Notes: generated from the sequence alone by a model not told the origin. 64,000 bases of DNA from Prionailurus bengalensis (GCF_016509475.1 NC_057355.1:104519634-104583633), one strand, 5' to 3'; positions 21,420 to 32,190 are shown, counted from the first letter of the stretch. Made by a program: numbers and translations.

Positions 21420-22300
21420 CTAATTCTTTCCGAAGATGATTCAGGTTTTTGTAGCTTCATTAGCATTTGCAGATAGAAATACATTTTAAGTGGCATTATG
21501 CTAAGTAATTATTCTTACAGGATGTGAAATTAAACACATTTTACTCAGCATGAAATTATTCCTGCCACGTACTGAGTTTGGTGACAGCTTGAGAGTTTGG
21601 ACAGTGGGTTGCAAGAAGGGGAGAAGCAATCTATGTATTTAAAAAAAAAAAATCCAACCCCAAATATTCCACCAAAGGTAAGTCCTTGTAGCGAAATAAT
21701 TTTGGCTGGTTGGAATATTAAACCTGCTACTATAAATTTCACGCCTTGCATTCCTAAAGCAGATGCAGTGTGATCATGCCAAAAATTAATTGGAAATAAT
21801 GCGACTTGTCTTGTGTACTCTATCCAGTAGAGGGCATAGCAGATAAGCGTTGTGTGCATTGGTGACTTAGCGACTGATAAGGCTTGTTTGTAATTGCTTC
21901 TGTAAAGATATGTAGCAACATGCTTGGATGCTTATTTACATTTAGGAATGTGGTTCGGAATAGGAGGTTTAGATTTATAACTTTGTTTTTGTCTGTCAAT
22001 ACATGGGAGACTTTTGGTTGTTACGAGCATTATATTTACCAATGCGCAATGTTAAATTGCTGGATTTAATTGTTACAGTACAGTGAATTATTCTATTATT
22101 TCTCACTTTTTTATCCTAAGGAAAATTCAAACTTTCCAGGCTTTAGGGCAGGATAAAATGGCTCTGAGCATGTCAACGTCTCAAGAGCACATTATTTTCT
22201 TATTGGATTGTATTAACTTTACAGATGGAAATTTGAAGGAGAATTAGAAGGCTTAGGGATGGGAAATTTGGAGAAGAAAAGAATAATGTCTTAAGATTTC
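21420..22300. promoter_or_regulatory. candidate conserved non-coding element
   Basis: About 0.9 kb, repeat-free and AT-rich, with TTCATTAGCATTTGCAGAT, CTAAGTAATTATTC, GCATGAAATTATTCC, CCAAAAATTAATTGG and AATGCGCAATGTTAAATTGC. The octamer-like ATTTGCAT/ATTAGCAT and TAATTA cores are typical POU/homeodomain sites. Strong texture of an ultraconserved-type enhancer; not verified. Confidence 0.38.
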
Positions 22301-22559
22301 TGGAGGGGTTAACTGGTAAGTCATTCTGAAAGCTGCTGATGCTAATTCTCATAGCAAGAGACAGAGCAGACCCCAAAATTATCAGGAACGAGGCACAGAA
22401 TGGCTAAGAAGGAACAGAATCTTGTGTCACACTTAGACTCGCCAAAGGATTACTCAGGTTCCCTGTCTCTTCTTGTCTCCCATTCTCAATACCTGCGATA
22501 ACTGGCACAAATTTGTCGCGTGTAAATGCCGAATAGGGCGACTTTCCACGATCGAGGCA

Positions 22560-23130
22560 GAGGGTTGTTTGGCAGGCCCACTTAGGTTACAAAGCAGTCT
22601 TCGGCCTCAGATGCACGTATTTGGACCCCAAAGAACAACAACATGACATACATAAACAGACACCTGTCACAAGCCCTGTAACCTGAAGGGAAAGCTGGGG
22701 GGAGGGGGCGGAGCACAGCGTAATGAAACTAACAGGCAACCACGGCGTTCCCTGTTTGGATAAGAGAAAGGAAAGGAAAGGCGTGTGCCCACCTCCTGCC
22801 CGCAAATCAGCCGTCTCCTGAGGGGTGACCGGGACTGGGCAGCCACTGGTGTCCTGCCCACGTGCATGATCTGACCCGTGGCCAGGCACTGCCGGGGGGG
22901 CGGGGGTGTCTGGAATCCTGGTTGTTGGGACCCCCGCCCCCCACCGCAGACACCTCGTCCCCCTCTGGAGCGCTTCCCCACCAGTTCGGAGGCTTCCACG
23001 CAACCCCCGGAGCAGAGGCACCCCACAGGGAAAATGCGCTGGGGAAGTCACTCACCAGAGAGGTAGCCTCTGGGTGGGGAGCCAGGAGCTCGGGCTCAAG
23101 GGGGTCAGGAGACACGGTGTGTCGTTTTGA
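22560..23130. other. GC-rich segment without recognised gene
   Basis: GC-rich stretch with overlapping open frames on both strands (up to 182 codons on -). The frames are Pro/Ser/Gly-rich, overlap each other and run into the neighbouring SINE, so I read them as composition effects. CpG content looks moderate, not a clear island. Confidence 0.35.
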
Positions 23131-23292
23131 GCTGTAAGTTGTGCACCTTGAGCAAGTATTGCCTGATATGAAACTTGTAGTGAAATGGAACCCACACTTA
23201 CAGAAGAGAAGAGACTTGCCCTTTCCTAGACCCGTTCTTGTGGACAGCCTCTCCCCCTGCCACGTGAACCACTTTCCCCTTCTTGTGCTTTT

Positions 23293-23476
23293 GTTTTTAA
23301 TGTTTAATTTCTTTAGTGTTAAGGGGGGGGGGGGGGTGTGGACAGAGAATCCCAAGCAGACTCTGTACTATTAGCGCAGAGCCCAAAGCAGGGCTCTAAC
23401 TCAGGAGCGGTGAGATCACGACCTGAGCCAAAATCAAGAGTTGGAAGCCCAACTGACTGAGCCACCCAGACGCCGC
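23293..23476 (-). mobile_element. CAN SINE, antisense, with G14 run
   Basis: Tail TTTAATGTTTAATTTC, a run of about 14 G at 23323-23336 in place of the GA-rich spacer, GGGCTCTAACTC and CTGAGCCACCCAGACGCC. Target duplication CTTCTTGTGCTTTT before, CTGTTTGTGCTTTT after. Confidence 0.9.
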
Positions 23477-24029
23477 CCCCTGTTTGTGCTTTTCACATAG
23501 GGGTAATAGCGCTTTCTCCCCGGCATGTGCTCGACTGCAGATCTTCTTCTCATGTCTCCTTTGAAACTTCTGTGTGTTGTTTGTATCACAAGGTTTCTTT
23601 ACAAATGGACTCCTCCCCCTGGTGTCTGGGTGTCTCGCAGGCATGTATGTTGTGGGAATAGATGGTGGTGAAGGACTCCTGCAGGAGGGGAGGCAAGGAA
23701 AGAGAGACAACAGGGAGAGAATGGGGAGGGGACATTCGTCATTGAAAAGGCTGTGGCAGAAGAATCTGACCTGCAGGCTTATGGATTTAGGGCTGAGTTT
23801 TAGGATAGGTTCAAGTTAATGTGAGACTTAGGGTCTCCAGGGCTCTGCCTCACACCCATGCCCCCAGATCCTATAGGTGTTGCTGTCGCAGAAAGTCGCA
23901 TGCGTGCCCAAAATGGCAAGTGTCCTGATTTGGCTCCTATATAGTTGCAGATGTTAATAAATGCCTAAATTTTCCCTCTCAGCTGCTTCTCTTGCCATCA
24001 GATCTTTCTAATCAGAAACTATATTTAAT

Positions 24030-24690
24030 ATTGCAAATAAGTACTCCTGTGGTATATCAGTCAGGCCCCTGTTACAAAGGACAGAACCTGTGCCAGCTAG
24101 GGAAACTAGAAAGGGACTGTTACAAGGCACTAAATGGCTCTCGGGATCGCAGGAAGGACTGAGGAGACAGGTTCCAAGTTTAACCTTCCAGAATGACCTC
24201 AGCACTGCTCTGCAGAACCCGACCACCATCAGAGCTATACCCTTCTATAACAAGGAAGCTCTCTGTTAAAATTGGAAGCTACGGCTCTTGCCTTCCACTC
24301 CAGAACCTCAACATCACTGTCATCTTCAGGAAGCCACCGTGGTCAGGAGGTCCTTGCCCCTGCTACAGCCAGAGCCACCCAAGTGCCCCCTGGAAATCAT
24401 GCCAGCAAGTGGCCATCCCACCAGTGCTTTCGACACTCACAAAGCTAGTGATCAGACACAGGGGAGCTAAATGTGCCTGACTGTGCTTGCCAGCGAAGTG
24501 CAGAAACGAGGGCTATCTCTTCCTCCTGCCTTCCAAATCCCATGGAGTGCATCTGAATGGCTGAGCCGTGCTCACATCTGGAACTCCAGCTGCAAGGGCC
24601 TCTGGGAAATGACAACTGCATTCTCACTGCATTTCTACAGTACAGAAGGCATTCTAGAAGGTAGTTGGAGTGAGTGTTGAACATTAATAC
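24030..24690 (+). repeat. unclassified old interspersed repeat (probable)
   Basis: CTCCAGCTGCAAGGGCCTCTG, GGGAAATGACAACTGCATTC, TACAGTACAGAAGGCATTCT and GAAGGTAGTTGGAGTGAGTG read like the end of a widespread mammalian repeat that I cannot name with certainty. The open frames on it have no domain. Confidence 0.4.
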
Positions 24691-24699
24691 ATTGTATTT

Positions 24700-25700
24700 G
24701 CTACAGTCCCAACAATTACAGAGGTGAAAGCGTACTTTTATTTGAAGAAGCTTATTTACAAACTACACACAAGAACAAATAGCTTCTTTTCTTCAATAAA
24801 AATAATGTGCATTCAGAAATGGGCAAATCAGTAATGCAGGATTTTTCCAGTAAGAATGTATAGGTACTGAGGTCAACACAAAAAGGGCAGGGGAGGGTGG
24901 GAATTATTTTATTTCCTCTGTCCTAGCAATAGAGGAATTAGCAAAGATCAATGTGTTGTGTCTGCTTTCTGCGATGGTAATCAGTACATAACTAGAACAC
25001 GGAGCGGAAGGGCAAGAGGCAGCTGATTTTACCCACTAATGACATGGAAGCTGGTGGGAAGTTTCCTGCTGTGAAGACTAGAAGTAAGAGAAGGAACAGC
25101 TACATCATTAATGGAATGGGTTAAAGATGTAAAGTCACAGCCACCTGCAGGAATTGGGTCTGCGCACAGGAGCAATAGAATCAACATACTTCGAGAAAGA
25201 TCAGAGGGCCTGCCCATAGGAAAGAAGCACAAAACAGACCCCAGAGCATCGTCCCCTCGGCATGGTCACTTGAGAAGCCATGTTAGGACAACATGGGTGT
25301 GAGTGGAAGTCCATCCTTGGGACGCTGCTGGAAAGCAGAGTAGGAAGCGCCCCTCGAGTGTCAGAACTGGGACAATGTACAGGAAAGGAACAGCTTAAAA
25401 AAAAATAATTTCTGGGAACTCAAAATCAAGTGACCAAGAGACTACAACAGATACACAATGCCAAGGCTTTCAGAAGCTGGAAGGCCACTTATAAAGAAAA
25501 GCATAACCTGCAATGGAATGAAAGAGACCAAGGGTTGCAGAAGAGACAGGAAGTAGATAGGACCAGAAAGACCCAGGAAAACCTCACAAAGCTTTATGCA
25601 ATTTGAGATGGATGGTCACAAGTCCACCTGAGAATTAGAGCCTGAACAGTCAGCCGAGTCTGAATGGCCGCACAGAGTGTGGTTCCCTGATGTCACCAAT
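24700..25700. other. no gene or named repeat recognised
   Basis: Purine-rich, mixed sequence with small open frames on both strands. Nothing specific could be supported. Confidence 0.35.
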
Positions 25701-25710
25701 ATAAAGTACA

Positions 25711-25834
25711 GGGGCGCCTGGGTGACCCAGTCTGTTGAGTATCAAACTCTGGATTTTGCCTCAGGTCATGATCCCAGGGTCATAGGATTGAGCCCTGCAT
25801 TAGGCTCCATGCTGAAATATGGAGCCTGCTTGAG

Positions 25835-25874
<40 letters not shown>

Positions 25875-25931
25875 TCTTTCTCTCTCTCCCTACCCCTGCT
25901 CATGCACACACTCTCTCTCTAAAATCAAAAA
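25711..25931 (+). mobile_element. CAN SINE (first of a tandem pair)
   Basis: GGGGCGCCTGGGTGACCCAG head, GATCCCAGGGTCATAGGATT middle, (TC)n of about 15 units, tail CTAAAATCAAAAAA that passes directly into the head of the next SINE. Preceded by ATAAAGTACA. Confidence 0.93.
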
Positions 25932-25932
25932 A

Positions 25933-26890
25933 GGGGTACCTGGGTGGCTCAGTCAGTTAAGTGACTGATTCTTTTTTTTAATATGAAATTTATTGTCAAA
26001 TTGGTTTCCATACAACACCCAGTGCTCATCCCAACAGGTGCCCTCCTCCATGCCCATCACCCACTTTCCCCTCCCTCCCACCCCCTCATCAACCTTCAGT
26101 TTATTCTCAGTTTTTAAGAGTCTCTTATGGTTTGCCTCCTTCCCTCTCTCATGCCAGTCAGAGTGGCTAAAATGAGCAAATCAGGAGACTATAGATGCTG
26201 GAGATGATGTGGAGAAACGGGAACCCTCTTGCACTGTTGGTGGGAATGCAAACTGGTGCAGCCACTCTGGAAAACAGTGTGGAGGTTCCTCAAAAAATTA
26301 AAAATAGATCTACCCTATGACCCAGCAATAGCACTCCTAGGAATTTACCCAAAGGATACAGGAGTGCTGATGCACAGGGGCACTTGTACCCCAATGTTTA
26401 TAGCAGCACTCTCAACAATAGCCAAATTATGAAAAGAGCCTAAATGTCCATCAACTGATGAATGGATAAAGAAATTGTGGTTTATATATACAATGGAATA
26501 CTACATGGCAATGAGAAAGAATGAAATATAGCCTTTTGTAGCAACGTGGATGGAACTGGAGAGTGTTATGCTAAGTGAAATAAGTCATACAGAGAAAGAC
26601 AGATATCATATGTTTTCACTCCTATGTGGATCCTGAGAAACTTAACAGAAGACCATGGGGGAGGGGAAGGGGGAAAAAAAAAGAAAAGTGACTGATTCTT
26701 GATTTCAGCTCAGGTCATGATCCCAGGGTCATAGGATCGAGCCAAGCCCCATGTCAAGCTCCACGCTGGGTGTGGTGCCTGCGTAAGATTCTCTATCTCT
26801 CCTTGTCTCTGCCCCTTCCCTTCTTGTGCTTTCTCTCTCAAAATAAATAAAGAAGCATTAAAACAATAAAAACAAATAAAAAATAAGTAA
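25933..26890 (+). mobile_element. CAN SINE split by an L1 insertion
   Basis: The head GGGGTACCTGGGTGGCTCAG runs from 25933 to 25973. The element resumes at 26701 with GATTTCAGCTCAGGTCATGA, B-box region, TC-rich spacer and a complex AATAAA/AAACAAATA tail to about 26890. The 15 bases at the break, AAGTGACTGATTCTT, occur on both sides of the intervening L1. ATAAAGTGCA follows the tail and nearly matches ATAAAGTACA in front of the previous SINE. Confidence 0.93.
25974..26685 (-). mobile_element. 5'-inverted (twin-primed) L1 insertion
   Basis: Two L1 pieces in opposite orientation. From 25974 to about 26149 lies the antisense end of the carnivore L1 3' UTR, beginning with the T-run of its poly(A) tail and TGAAATTTATTGTCAAATTG. 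From about 26150 to 26676 lies sense L1: the ORF2 C-terminal coding part (HCWWECKLVQPLWKTVWRFL at 26232 onward), then ACATCATATG-type 3' UTR ending at GGGGGAGGGGAAGGGGG and an A-run. These pieces are adjacent in a normal L1, so this is a minus-strand insertion with its 5' part inverted. The 15-bp target duplication is at 25959-25973 and 26686-26700. The ORF2 remnant carries an early stop. Confidence 0.93.
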
Positions 26891-27020
26891 ATAAAGTGCA
26901 GTTGCCTTGTGCCTGGAGGGGAAGCAAGATCAACTGCTCTGAAGCTTTGAGTTACTTGTGACCTTCAGTGTAGACAGAAACTGTTTTAATGATTCCATTA
27001 ATTTACTTATTTAACCAGGT

Positions 27021-27207
27021 TTTTTAAATGTTTATTTATTTCTGAGAGAGTGCAAGCTGGTGAGGGGCCAAGAGAGGGAGACAGAGGATCTGAGGCAGGC
27101 TCTGCGCTGACAGCAGCCAGCCCGCTGCGGGGCTCGAACTCACCAACCATGAGATCATGACCTGAGCCGAAGTTGGACCCTCAACCGACTGAGCCACCCA
27201 GGTGCTT
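27021..27207 (-). mobile_element. CAN SINE, antisense, inside L2
   Basis: Tail AAATGTTTATTTATTTC, GGGGCTCGAACTCACC, CTGAGCCACCCAGGTGC. Target duplication TTAACCAGGTTTTTT before, TCTAACAGGTTTTTC after. It interrupts an L2 whose text continues on the right. Confidence 0.92.
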
Positions 27208-27900
27208 CTAACAGGTTTTTCTGAAGTATCTACTATATGTCAGGTAATATGAAAAACATAGGTATGGTACGTTAGGGGGTTTATAACTTCGTGAGGGCCA
27301 AAGATAAGTAAAGAAGCAATTGCATTATAATGTGGTAACGGCCATGGTAAGGGTGGCATAGAGGATTATGCAGAACACTTACCCCCCTCACCTGTACGTG
27401 GGAGGATGTCAGGGAGGGCTCCCTGGGGAGGAGGCCAGGCTTCGGGGATGGGAGGAGAATTAGCCGGACAGAGGAGGGGAGGGGGCCAGCACGTCGGGAG
27501 GGAGAGTACCGCAGGAAGCAGGAAATGGCGAGTACAAAGCCTTGGAGGGGAGAGAGGGGATGGCATATTTAAGGGACGCAGACGGTGGAGGTGCAGAACT
27601 GGAGGCAGACGTGGCAAGAAATGAAGCTGTGGGCCAAAATGGACCAGCTCAGCTCGTAAGGGGTCTTAAGAGCCACATGAAAGAGTTTGGATTGTATCTT
27701 GAAGGCAAGGGGACACTGTGGGAAGTGTTTCCAACTGGAGCGTGATGCCCTGTGAGTTTAGAGTGATGAGGGCGGTAGCCCTGGAGGGAATCGCCTGGGA
27801 GCAGAGGCAGGGCCGGAGGAAGAGGACTGCAGGTGACCGCGGTCACAGCGAGGTGCTGGTGTGGCCTGAGCTGGGTGGCGGTGGGCACGAAGGAAACGGG
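27208..27900 (-). repeat. L2, antisense, long fragment
   Basis: GAAGTATCTACTATATGTCAGG, then GGTCTTAAGAGCCACATGAAAG, GAGTTTGGATTGTATCTTGA and TTTCCAACTGGAGCGTGATG in the order of the antisense L2 3' region. The middle is GC-rich and strongly diverged, and it gives several meaningless open frames. Confidence 0.6.
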
Positions 27901-28319
27901 CATACCCTGGAGAACCGCAAGCCTGCCAACAATCCTCGGAAGCTTGGTCTCTTACAGTCAACACAACCAGCTGCTTTCTCTCCTCTCACCTCCGGCCCCC
28001 TTCCCTCACCTCTTAGCTGTCTCCTATGTCGCTGAGAAAATAGAAGCCACTAGAAAGGATTTCTCTGCCCCTCACCATCACACCCACCTGCGTCTGTGCC
28101 CATCTTCCCTTTCTCCACTCCCGAGGCCTCCTCCCATCACAAGCCAACGCCCATGACAGCCTGAAATCCTGGGCTGGCCACCTTCTCAAGGACTCTGCTC
28201 CTTTGAGCGTCTTCTCTTCTGCATCACTGGTGTCTCATTCTCCCTCTGTCTCTGTCTCTCTCTCTTTCTCCTCCTTCCCTGATCCGGCTCTGTCTCTCTC
28301 TCCAAGCTCCCTCCTCTGA

Positions 28320-28435
28320 GTCCTTTCACATTTCAGCCTCCCTGGTCCCAAATGGTCCAAGCCCTTTCCTACCTGAGGGCCTGTGTGAAAACTGCTCCAT
28401 CTGCCTGAAAAAGATCTTGCCATTTGTACCGGGTG
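28320..28435 (+). repeat. L2-like fragment, sense
   Basis: CATTTCAGCCTCCCTGGTC, CAAGCCCTTTCCTACCTGAG, GGCCTGTGTGAAAACTGCTC and CATCTGCCTGAAA match the sense L2 block with 'tgcctcagggcctttgcacttgctgtt'. Short and diverged. Confidence 0.5.
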
Positions 28436-28439
28436 GAAG

Positions 28440-28835
28440 AGTGGCTCCCAAATGATCATGTCCACCCAGAACCTCAGAATGTGACCTTCTTTGGAAATAG
28501 GGTCTCTGTAAATGTGACTAAGATGAGGTCGTACTGGATTAAGGCGTCCAATGACTAAATCCAAAGACTGGTATCCTTATAAGAAGAGGAGAGATCACAC
28601 AAAGATAGACACAGAGGAAAGAAGGCGGTGAGAAGATGGGAGGCAGAAATTGGGCCAACAACCACAGCAGCTAGGAGGAGATGAGGGAAAATTCTTCCCT
28701 AGAGACTTCAGAGGGAGCATGGCCCAGCTGATATCTTGATTTCTGACTTCTGGCCTCCAGAACTGTAAGAATACCGTTCTCTTGTTTTCAGCCACCCAGT
28801 TTGTGGTCATTTGCTATGGCAGCACTAGGCATAGG
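28440..28835 (+). mobile_element. MLT1A-type MaLR LTR
   Basis: CCTCAGAATGTGACCTTCTT, TGGAAATAGGGTCTCTGTAA, AAGATGAGGTCGTACTGGAT, CCTTATAAGAAGAGGAGAGA, TTCTGACTTCTGGCCTCCAG, and the end CACCCAGTTTGTGGTCATTT all in order: a nearly full-length MLT1A-like solo LTR. Confidence 0.88.
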
Positions 28836-28964
28836 GCTCTGACTTTGTTCTTTATTGAAACTAGTTCTCTCAATTTTTTTCTTTGTTGAAACTAACCCAT
28901 TTCCTCTATAGCCCTTGTCATGAGAGGCGATCATATATTTATTGGCTCATTTTTGTCTCTTTCC

Positions 28965-29095
28965 CACATTAAATTCTAAGGGGCAAGAGGGCAGAGATCC
29001 TATCTGTTTGTTCACCTCTCTAATACTGGTCTGAAACCAGCTCTGTGTTCAGTAATATTCGGTGAATGAGTGAAACAGTGAATGAAAGAATGAAT
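28965..29095 (+). repeat. L2 3' end, sense
   Basis: TAAATTCTAAGGGGCAAGAG, GGCAGAGATCCTATCTGTTT, CAGCTCTGTGTTCAGTAATA and GTGAATGAATG-like ending match the L2 3' end in sense orientation. Confidence 0.65.
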
Positions 29096-29119
29096 GAGGT
29101 ATATTTAGACTGTAGAATG

Positions 29120-29320
29120 GACTGGATTGGTGACTGGCTGGATAACAGGGGAAGGGGCAGGGATTCCAGGTTTTGGCTGGAGTCAGGGATTCGGGTAGCC
29201 TTCACTGGTCTGCAGAACACAGGGAAAGAGCAAGTTTGGGGAAAATAATTAGTTCAGTTTTGGAGTTTTGAGTCTGAGGTGCCTCTAAGGGCACTCAAAA
29301 ATAGAAACCAACTAGTATCC
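29120..29320 (-). repeat. L2-like fragment, antisense
   Basis: AATTAGTTCAGTTTTGGAG, TTTTGAGTCTGAGGTGCCTC follows the 'agttcggttttggacatgttaagtttgagatgcct' text of antisense L2. Diverged; adjacent to a sense L2 end in the opposite orientation. Confidence 0.5.
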
Positions 29321-29394
29321 CCATTTCTGCCTGCCCAACCCCCACCCCACCCCTGTTTATTTGTAATACAGCAGCCAGGGTGAGCCTCTATTTT

Positions 29395-29598
29395 TAAAAA
29401 AAATTTTTTAAAGTTTAGAGAGAGAGCATGTGAGTGGGGAAGAGAGGCAGAGGGAGAGAGAGAGAGAGAGAGAGGATCTTAAGCAGGCTCCACACTCAGT
29501 GCGGAGGCCGATGTGGGCTCGATCCCATGACCTGGGATCATGACCTGAGCTGAGATCATGAGTCAGACACTCAACCGACTGAGTCACCCAGGCACCCC
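29395..29598 (-). mobile_element. CAN SINE, antisense
   Basis: A/T-run tail, (GA)n spacer, head complement CTGAGTCACCCAGGCACCCC. Target duplication CAGGGTGAGCCTCTA before and CAGGGTGAGTCTTTA after. Confidence 0.93.
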
Positions 29599-29689
29599 AG
29601 GGTGAGTCTTTAAAAACATGGGCAGATGACATACCTCCTCTGTTCATCGCCTTCCAGTGGCTCTAACATACTATTTATTTTGCTTCTTT

Positions 29690-29850
29690 GTTTATTGTCT
29701 GACTTCCCCTACTCTAGTGAAATAGATGCTCCATGAGGGCAGGGCTTTTTGTCGGGTTTTTTTTCACTACTGTGTATCCAGCACCTACAACAGTGTCTGG
29801 CAGATAGGAGTCTTCAGTCAGATGTTTGTTGAATAAAGGAATGAGATTCC
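29690..29850 (+). repeat. L2 3' end, sense
   Basis: AATAGATGCTCCATGAGGGC, AGGGCTTTTTGTCGGG, ACTGTGTATCCAGCACCTAC, AACAGTGTCTGGCAGATAGG and GTTTGTTGAATAAAGGAATG: a clear L2 3' end. Confidence 0.8.
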
Positions 29851-30479
29851 ATTAGGCATCTGGATTCATGCGTCTGGCACTCAGGAGCGGGTTCTGGGCT
29901 GAAGATGAGGATTGGAGGCCACTGACAGATAGAGGGCGCACGAAGCCGCCTCCGGAGTGCCTGTGATCTCCCACTTGCAGGGGGGAGAGTAGCAGAAGAA
30001 GAGGAGCCCCAGGGAACATAAAAGAAAAGCAGAGAAAGTGGTGCCCTGGAAGGAGACTGGGAGGCAGCAGTCCGTGTGGCATCAGACGACCAAGGCGGGC
30101 GAGCCCGGCAGGGAGGAAGTGGTCCGTGGTCAAGTACGACTGAGAGGAAGCAGTCCAAGGACAGCAGCTTCACGAGACGGTAGAGGCACCCACCCAGTTT
30201 CAGTGTGGAGGGGTGGGGCAGGGGGGTTGAGCAGCTGGTACGGACAGGTCTCCAGGAAATCAGGCTGAGAAGGAGAAACAGGCCGATTCCTGGAGGAGGG
30301 CCAGGCGTCAATGTAATGATTGGACAGAACAGGGCCGGCTTCAGGGCTGAGGAGAAGGAGCGAGCAAAGAGAAATTTGTGGACACAGCTGAGAGACTGCG
30401 GTGCCTGACGTGGCGGGGAGAACAGGTAAAGAAAGTGGAGGAGGGGTGGCCTGGAGATGAGTGGCAGCTCACGACAGCA
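29851..30479. other. GC-rich segment, no gene supported
   Basis: Carries the longest open frame of the window (229 codons, - strand, 29814-30503), but its translation is Pro/Ser/Leu-rich, its start and end fall in repeats, overlapping frames are open on the other strand, and no domain is visible. Probably diverged repeat or composition. Confidence 0.4.
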
Positions 30480-30880
30480 AGGATGCGGTTCTTGCTTACA
30501 CATCTGTAATTAGATCGGAGTTCGGCCGGTCTAGGTTGGGTACAGCTGGCCTCGGTTCCGGGCTCTTCAAAATATCTCATCTCTCTGGGCCCAGCAGAGT
30601 GTGTTCCTCTCGTGGCAATGGCAGAAGCCAACAGAGAAAGCCCAACCCACAAGCACGTTTCTGGCCTTTGCTGACATCCCATTTGCTAACATCCCACAGG
30701 TGAAAGCAAGTCACTTGGCCAAGCTCAAAGTCAAGAGGGGAGGCGGGGACGCTCTGCCCTCATGAGGCCACGGCAAGGCTGTGAATGGGTATTTCTGCTA
30801 TGGGGGTGGGGAGCAGGTGAAGAATGGAGGCAATAATGCAGCCTACCAGAGGACGCTAGCGTCACCATTTTGATTATCCT
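30480..30880 (+). repeat. unclassified old interspersed repeat
   Basis: CATTTGCTAACATCCCACAGG, CAAGTCACTTGGCCAAGCTC, AAAGTCAAGAGGGGAGG, ATGAGGCCACGGCAAGGCTG and GGCAATAATGCAGCCTACCA have the order of a common mammalian repeat end that I cannot name securely. Confidence 0.5.
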
Positions 30881-30949
30881 CACCTCATCCAAGCCGTATG
30901 TGGTATGATTTGCTGTAGCTCCCAACCAGCCTCCTCACCTCCGAGTGAT

Positions 30950-31230
30950 CCTGCAAGACTCCAGACTCAGCCTCCTCACATGACATTGTCATGATGTCCC
31001 TCCTCTTTCCAAGCCCTGCCGGTAAGATGAAGCCCAAAGTCCTCAGCCAGGGATCCAGGGGCTCCAAACCCAACGTGTGCAGGGTGTTCCCATCTCTCTC
31101 CAGGATGGACTCTCCACTCTGGAGTCTAATTCTACTCCTTCTCCTCAACCCTCCCTTTCTCAACCGCTTCATCACTTACCTAACGTACCCCCCCCCACCC
31201 CCCGCCCCATGAAGCTTCCATGTCTTCTTC
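30950..31230 (+). repeat. L2-like fragment, sense
   Basis: GGTAAGATGAAGCCCAAAGTC followed by CTCAGCCAGGGATCCAGGGG and a CT-rich stretch resembles the sense L2 block 'ataaagtccaaactccttagc'. Strongly diverged. Includes a C-run at 31190-31205. Confidence 0.4.
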
Positions 31231-31284
31231 CCAAACCCGTTTCTGAACTCCTACAATTAAACTTAAATACAGTGACTTGAATTG

Positions 31285-31690
31285 TGAATATTTTGTTTAC
31301 ATATTTACTGAACAAACAGTGTTTTCTTTCAGCACCCACTTGTCACACAACTAACGTGGGGTTGACCCATTATGGCTGGGCGCTTAGTGGAAACCTGGTA
31401 GTCTTGCCCCCGAGGAGTTTCCAGCTGAGGACTAGAAACAGGTGGGTCAACGGGTCAATTGCGACGCGAGAAATGCTACCCTTGGGGTGAGCCTGGGCTG
31501 CCATGGAGTCTGTGTGAGAGCACCATCACAGATTTAAAGGAAATGGCAGGCTTTCCAGAGGAGGGCGAGATCCGGATGATAAGGGGCTCACCAAGCCCCT
31601 TGGTGAAAGGTTATGGTGTCTCAAGCAGGGAGAACAGCATGGGCAAAGGCATGGAGACTTGAAGGAATGTGGTGTGTTTGGGGAATAAGT
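31285..31690 (-). repeat. L2, antisense
   Basis: TATTTACTGAACAAACAGTG, GGGCGCTTAGTGGAAACCTG, CCCCGAGGAGTTTCCAGCTG, AGGCTTTCCAGAGGAGGGCG and GGGCAAAGGCATGGAGACTT in antisense L2 order. Confidence 0.6.
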
Positions 31691-32190
31691 AGGTCTGTGT
31701 ACCTCACAAGTAGGAGTGAGGGCTGAGTAACAGGGAGAAAACGTGGAATGGTAGGTTGAGGCCATCTACTGAAGGCTCTTCTGTTCCACCCTCGGGAATC
31801 TGAACTTTAATAGGGGAGGTTAGGGGCTGCATGAGGGCAGAGAAACATATGGGGAGTGGAAGGGCCTCCCCTTTCCGTCTGTTCTCAGGGCCACCCGATA
31901 GTATCTGGCCCCCTTGATGACAACCAGGTGCTAAATGTATAGTGAGAGCCCTGTGCCCTCCTACAGCCCACTTCCCCCTTTAGGATGTCTCAGCCCAGAC
32001 CTGAAGGGGGGTCTTGGAGATGGCGTAGCACTTCCCCATTCGCAGACAGCCCCTGGAGTCTCTGTCCTAACCACCTCCCAGGGTACTGAACAGAGACTCC
32101 CCAGCTGCTGTAGGGCTGCAAGGCCCTCTTTACCCCTCCCCTGCCAGCCGGGGCGTGCAGTAGCCTCTGAGGCCCTGTTAACTTAGAACT
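31691..32190. other. no gene or named repeat recognised
   Basis: Mixed sequence without exon-like or repeat-like features that I can support. Confidence 0.35.

Noticed and set aside
22587..23355. Cluster of overlapping open frames on both strands (up to 182 codons)
   Set aside because: All reflect one GC-rich stretch. The longest runs into a CAN SINE, frames conflict, and there is no recognisable protein.
26229..26432. 67-codon frame resembling a protein
   Set aside because: It is the C-terminal remnant of L1 ORF2 inside the inverted L1, already broken by a stop.
29814..30503. 229-codon open frame on the - strand, the longest in the window
   Set aside because: Pro/Ser/Leu-rich with no domain, overlaps open frames on the + strand, and its ends fall in L2 sequence. 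GC-rich DNA readily gives such frames.
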